Shown: positions 61,361 to 64,000 of the stretch, piece by piece
How positions within the stretch are numbered: the first letter of the stretch is position 1
How the letters are laid out: each line of letters starts with the position of its first letter
NCBI GenBank assembly: GCA_020724775.1
Contig: DYGG01000001.1
Location: 1 to 64,000 of the forward strand
Source of the DNA: Ignavibacterium sp.
Lineage (GTDB): Bacteria > Zixibacteria > MSB-5A5 > GN15 > PGXB01
Length of the DNA: 64,000 nucleotides
Direction of reading: 5' to 3'
The notes under the pieces: generated by a model
What the model was told of the DNA's origin: nothing
The model's input: only the letters and a program-made list of their open reading frames with translations
Databases searched by the model: none
Program-made: the position numbers and the translations under genes

Positions 61361-62377
61361 GTGACAGAACTCCGTCAATTTATCATTGAAATCACGCGAC
61401 TGATTCGCCGCCTCTGTGATGGCACTATATCAGTTAGTGAACTCAACCGACTTATTCGAATGAGCGCTTATATGGTAGTCACGCGAACAGGCCCCCTCGC
61501 GTACCGTCTCCACGCCGCCGTCAAATCCGCTGACTGCACCCCGGAGGTGATGGCTCTTTCTCTGCTCGGAGAAATATTCTCGAAGAGTAAGCGGAAGGCT
61601 TATTTCCGCAAATCTGTCTGCTGGGCTTATTATCTGCCGGACAACGAATTATTCCTGCTATATGAAAGGGTCATCTATGGTGAAGCGCTTCAGCAACTCT
61701 TTCATCGCTGGGCTATGCATGACCCGGTGATACCGAAACTTCATCGCAACTATCACGTGACGTTAAGAAGGGATAAGCGGTTCCGTCGTTTCCCGGACGA
61801 TTCCCCTCGCTGGATAGTATTGTCGAACGTGAGTAATCTGCGTGAAGGAACCCCTCTGTGTAGCCGCGACGAGTTGAATGACATTCTTCATCGCATCCCG
61901 ACCGATAAGAAAAGCCTGGGAGACATTATTGAAATTCTACTAAGAGAGGTCGATACCATCGGTTCACGCTCACCGGTAGTACCGATTGAGGAACTGTTTG
62001 ACCTGCTCGCGGAATATTATAGAGAACTGATAGACCAGCCTCCACCTATCACCGTGGAAAACCCCCATCACAGAATAGATGCAAACCAGGCTCGCCTTGC
62101 GGCGCTGGAAGGTGTCAAGGAGATTATTGATGACTGGCTGTCGAAAGGGATGCTGACCGAGCCGCTGGCAAATGTCTTTCATAAAGCACTTATCGATTTG
62201 ACTGGCGATTTGGTATCTTATGGTGATACAATGTATTACTGGCAGTATTTAGAGCCTTATATTAAAGATGGAATGGACGGAAATATTTATCGGGAGGGGT
62301 ATCGTCAATTCGACACCCTGGCATATCGTGCCCGGCAGCGATTTAATGATTATTTTAGAAAAAAGTATGGAAATTGA
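61361..62377 (+). CDS. Unrecognised 338-residue helical protein
   Basis: The protein starts at GTG 61361 (MTELRQFIIEITRLIRRLCDG). It has no signal peptide or membrane segment, is largely alpha-helical and carries three cysteines (LCDG, SADCTP, SVCWAYYL). A Pro-rich stretch (LIDQPPPITVENPHH) divides two helical halves. I recognise no domain. The next genes encode a zinc-finger anti-sigma-like protein and a protein of unknown type, so this could be a partner in a regulatory cassette, but it has no sigma-factor motifs. Not assignable from the sequence. Confidence 0.55.
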   Translation: MTELRQFIIEITRLIRRLCDGTISVSELNRLIRMSAYMVVTRTGPLAYRLHAAVKSADCTPEVMALSLLGEIFSKSKRKAYFRKSVCWAYYLPDNELFLLYERVIYGEALQQLFHRWAMHDPVIPKLHRNYHVTLRRDKRFRRFPDDSPRWIVLSNVSNLREGTPLCSRDELNDILHRIPTDKKSLGDIIEILLREVDTIGSRSPVVPIEELFDLLAEYYRELIDQPPPITVENPHHRIDANQARLAALEGVKEIIDDWLSKGMLTEPLANVFHKALIDLTGDLVSYGDTMYYWQYLEPYIKDGMDGNIYREGYRQFDTLAYRARQRFNDYFRKKYGN

Positions 62378-62505
62378 CGGCATTTATTCTCCTGTGCCAC
62401 TAATAGAAATTGTAGACGGGGAAGGAATGCTTATTTTGGGATAGCAGTTATGTTAGGTTGCCCCCGTATTGGTAAGTTACGTCATATATTGCCCGAAGGA
62501 GGAGT

Positions 62506-63315
62506 ATGACTTCAGTCCCGTGTCCCGGGGCTAATGAATGGGACCTGTTTTTAATGGGCTCAGAATCGATAGACCGTGCCGCCTTGGAGCGGCATCTGGA
62601 AAGTTGTCCTATCTGCCGCTTTCTAATTGAAAGAAGGCAGGAAGAACTGAAACAGTTTGCCTGCCGCTGGTCACAGCTGGATACGTCCCCCGTATTTCAT
62701 CTTTATCAATGGCGGGGAGACCTTCTCTCCGGGGGCGGTTTGCCGGCCATTGCCGCCGAAGGTCTGAAACTGGAGGTCGGCTCCGAATCGACTACTTTAC
62801 TTTCCACCGACCAGCGCATCATGCTGAAGGCGGTGCGTGACTCCCACACCCGCGAGGTCTGGCTTTATCTTATATCCGATGACCCGGCTCTCTACCAGAA
62901 TGTCCTGGTCTGTCCCTTTGGCGGTGATGAATATATGACCGATGAGAAAGGGCGGGTCAATCTGGGTCGAATCCCCTGGCCTGAATCCGAGAATCTCACC
63001 GCCGAGGTGCGCGTTGCCCGGGCCCGTTTTTCACTCGTTCCGCTAAAAGATATTCCGGAGCCGGATGGGACTCTTCTTCTTTCCAGCCCGGATGGCGACC
63101 AGATCAGGATTTCGCTTCACGATACCGGAGCTGGAAAGGCGCTTCGACTCGAAATAGTGCCGAAAGAGACCGGCGGTCCCAGTGCTCCACTAAAGATTGC
63201 CGTCCGAGAAAAAGGCTCAAAAGAACTTGTTATGATTAAATCGGACCAGGGCAACCGGCTGGAACTGCCCCGTATGGACGGCCGCAATACTATCGAAATC
63301 TACCTCTTCACCTGA
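62506..63315 (+). CDS. Zinc-finger (anti-sigma-like) cytoplasmic protein
   Basis: The N terminus of this 269-residue protein has an anti-sigma-type zinc motif: LERHLESCPICRFLIERRQEEL (about residues 27-48) matches the H-x3-C-x2-C pattern, with Cys6 as a possible fourth ligand. No membrane segment follows. Instead the remaining 200 residues are beta-rich (KAVRDSHTREVWLYLISDDPALYQ; ARARFSLVPLKDIPEPDGTLLL). It is preceded by AGGAGG. A soluble anti-sigma-like sensor is plausible, but no sigma factor is next to it. It is followed after 4 bases by the gene running off the edge. Confidence 0.65.
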   Translation: MTSVPCPGANEWDLFLMGSESIDRAALERHLESCPICRFLIERRQEELKQFACRWSQLDTSPVFHLYQWRGDLLSGGGLPAIAAEGLKLEVGSESTTLLSTDQRIMLKAVRDSHTREVWLYLISDDPALYQNVLVCPFGGDEYMTDEKGRVNLGRIPWPESENLTAEVRVARARFSLVPLKDIPEPDGTLLLSSPDGDQIRISLHDTGAGKALRLEIVPKETGGPSAPLKIAVREKGSKELVMIKSDQGNRLELPRMDGRNTIEIYLFT

Positions 63316-63319
63316 GGCT

Positions 63320-64000
63320 ATGCCGAACTTTCTGCAAATCGAATCCGAGAGCGAACGTCTGCGCCAGGCGCTGCGGCTGGCGCCGTCACCGGAACTGGAA
63401 ACGCTCTGCGCTCTGAAATTCTTTGCGGGACTGAAAGAAGAACTCCCTTCCTTTGTCGAGCCATATATCAAAGAATTCATTCCGAGATTGAGTGATGCCT
63501 CGCGGAAAGCCGACCCGCGAGAATTTCTTCCGGCTGATGCCGCGCAACTTTCAGGACTGCTGGAGTTTCTCGGCGGGCTTCCTGCCGGAATCTGCCCCGA
63601 AGACGACCTGGAGCGTCTGCGAATTTTTCATCGAAAAATCTCTGATTACCTTACTTCTGTCCGCAACGGCGCCATTGCTGTGGAGGCAGAAGATAAAGGA
63701 AACGGAATTCCGCTTAAGGCTCTTTTCGTCGAGCATTTCCCCGAACTTGGCTTGAGCCCGAGAGGACGAATCCTTATTCTTCGGGTCTGGGCGGAGAGAA
63801 TTTCTGCCAAAAATGAAATGGATGATGTCGATATCCGCAATCCGCTGCTGAAATCGAACGACTCTTTTCTCCGGCAGGCGCGGGATTCGGTTGCGGCAGC
63901 GCACCAATATCTGGAGCAGATTCATAATCTGCCGTCCCGACGTCGTTACCGAATCAATTTTTATGTTGACCATAACGGAGCCCGCTTCACCGGTGATTCG
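63320..64000 (+). CDS. Truncated gene of unknown function, continuing past the window
   Basis: An open frame begins at ATG 63320 (MPNFLQIESESERLRQALRLAPS) and is still open at base 64000, giving 227 visible residues. It starts 4 bases after the zinc-finger gene. The visible part is mostly helical and polar with no membrane segment. The last residues, RYRINFYVDHNGARFTGDS, look like the beginning of a beta-rich domain. They faintly recall the TGDS run of S16 (Lon/ComM-like) domains, which I would not rely on without the rest of the protein. Confidence 0.6.
   Translation, partial: MPNFLQIESESERLRQALRLAPSPELETLCALKFFAGLKEELPSFVEPYIKEFIPRLSDASRKADPREFLPADAAQLSGLLEFLGGLPAGICPEDDLERLRIFHRKISDYLTSVRNGAIAVEAEDKGNGIPLKALFVEHFPELGLSPRGRILILRVWAERISAKNEMDDVDIRNPLLKSNDSFLRQARDSVAAAHQYLEQIHNLPSRRRYRINFYVDHNGARFTGDS

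Noticed and set aside
1-64000. CRISPR arrays, prophage genes, restriction or toxin-antitoxin systems
   Set aside because: I saw no spaced direct-repeat array and no recognisable defence or phage proteins; the only repeats are the REP-like units at the left edge.

Overview
The window is about 64 kb of bacterial chromosome with roughly balanced base composition. It carries no rRNA, CRISPR array or prophage. The gene content points to a diderm bacterium of the FCB group, most plausibly a candidate phylum such as Zixibacteria. The reasons are two secreted proteins with a FlgD-like C-terminal sorting domain (NPFNP / SGIYFYR motifs), an MlaFED/MCE lipid-transport operon, an S46 dipeptidyl peptidase, OmpA-like proteins, and a complete membrane nitrate reductase. 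This taxonomic call is inference; there is no 16S gene or ribosomal protein here to confirm it.

Layout. 0-0.9 kb: a REP-associated HUH transposase flanked by REP-like repeats. 0.9-4.5 kb: mla-type operon, divergent from a PP-loop tRNA-thiolation-type ATPase. 4.5-12.7 kb: a structured noncoding stretch, a secreted cohesin-like protein, a SufT/MIP18-like protein, an OPT transporter coupled to a GT39-TPR protein, a flavin-binding protein, a lipoprotein and an FKBP. 12.7-16 kb: two coupled GT-C membrane glycosyltransferases, one broken by a homopolymer frameshift. 16-21 kb: deoB-deoC-zinc-ribbon-degenerate archaemetzincin-MrfA-type helicase. 21-24.7 kb: ECF sigma/anti-sigma/lipoprotein operon and a divergent MFS exporter. 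24.7-31.6 kb: housekeeping run yicC-gmk-rpoZ-topA-xerC-hslV-hslU. 31.8-38.2 kb: secreted sorting-domain protein, S46 peptidase, GNAT and a DUF362 ferredoxin. 38.2-41.7 kb: a small secreted peptide and a TPR-GAF-sigma54 activator with strong promoter and terminator. 41.9 kb: tRNA-Ser(GGA). 42-46.7 kb: molybdenum-cofactor operon (mobA-mobB-moaA-moaC-MOSC-mogA-moeA). 46.8-56 kb: an Rrf2 regulator followed by narC-G-H-J-I-K. 56.5-64 kb: a large proline-rich secreted protein, two OmpA-like paralogues, and a three-gene cassette that runs off the edge.

The 42-56 kb block works as one respiratory module on the minus strand. The Rrf2 protein has three cysteines placed as in NsrR/IscR. It is followed by a Thermus-ordered nitrate reductase operon, a NarK transporter and then the genes that make the cofactor NarG needs. 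Two regulatory signals stand out. One is a pair of matching 11-1-11 palindromes, at the rrf2 promoter and just before narC. The other is a folded leader RNA ending in an intrinsic terminator, directly in front of the molybdenum-cofactor genes; its position and architecture suggest a Moco-type riboswitch. These two, the degenerate archaemetzincin next to a repair helicase, and the peptide/TPR-sigma54 pair are the observations I consider most worth testing.
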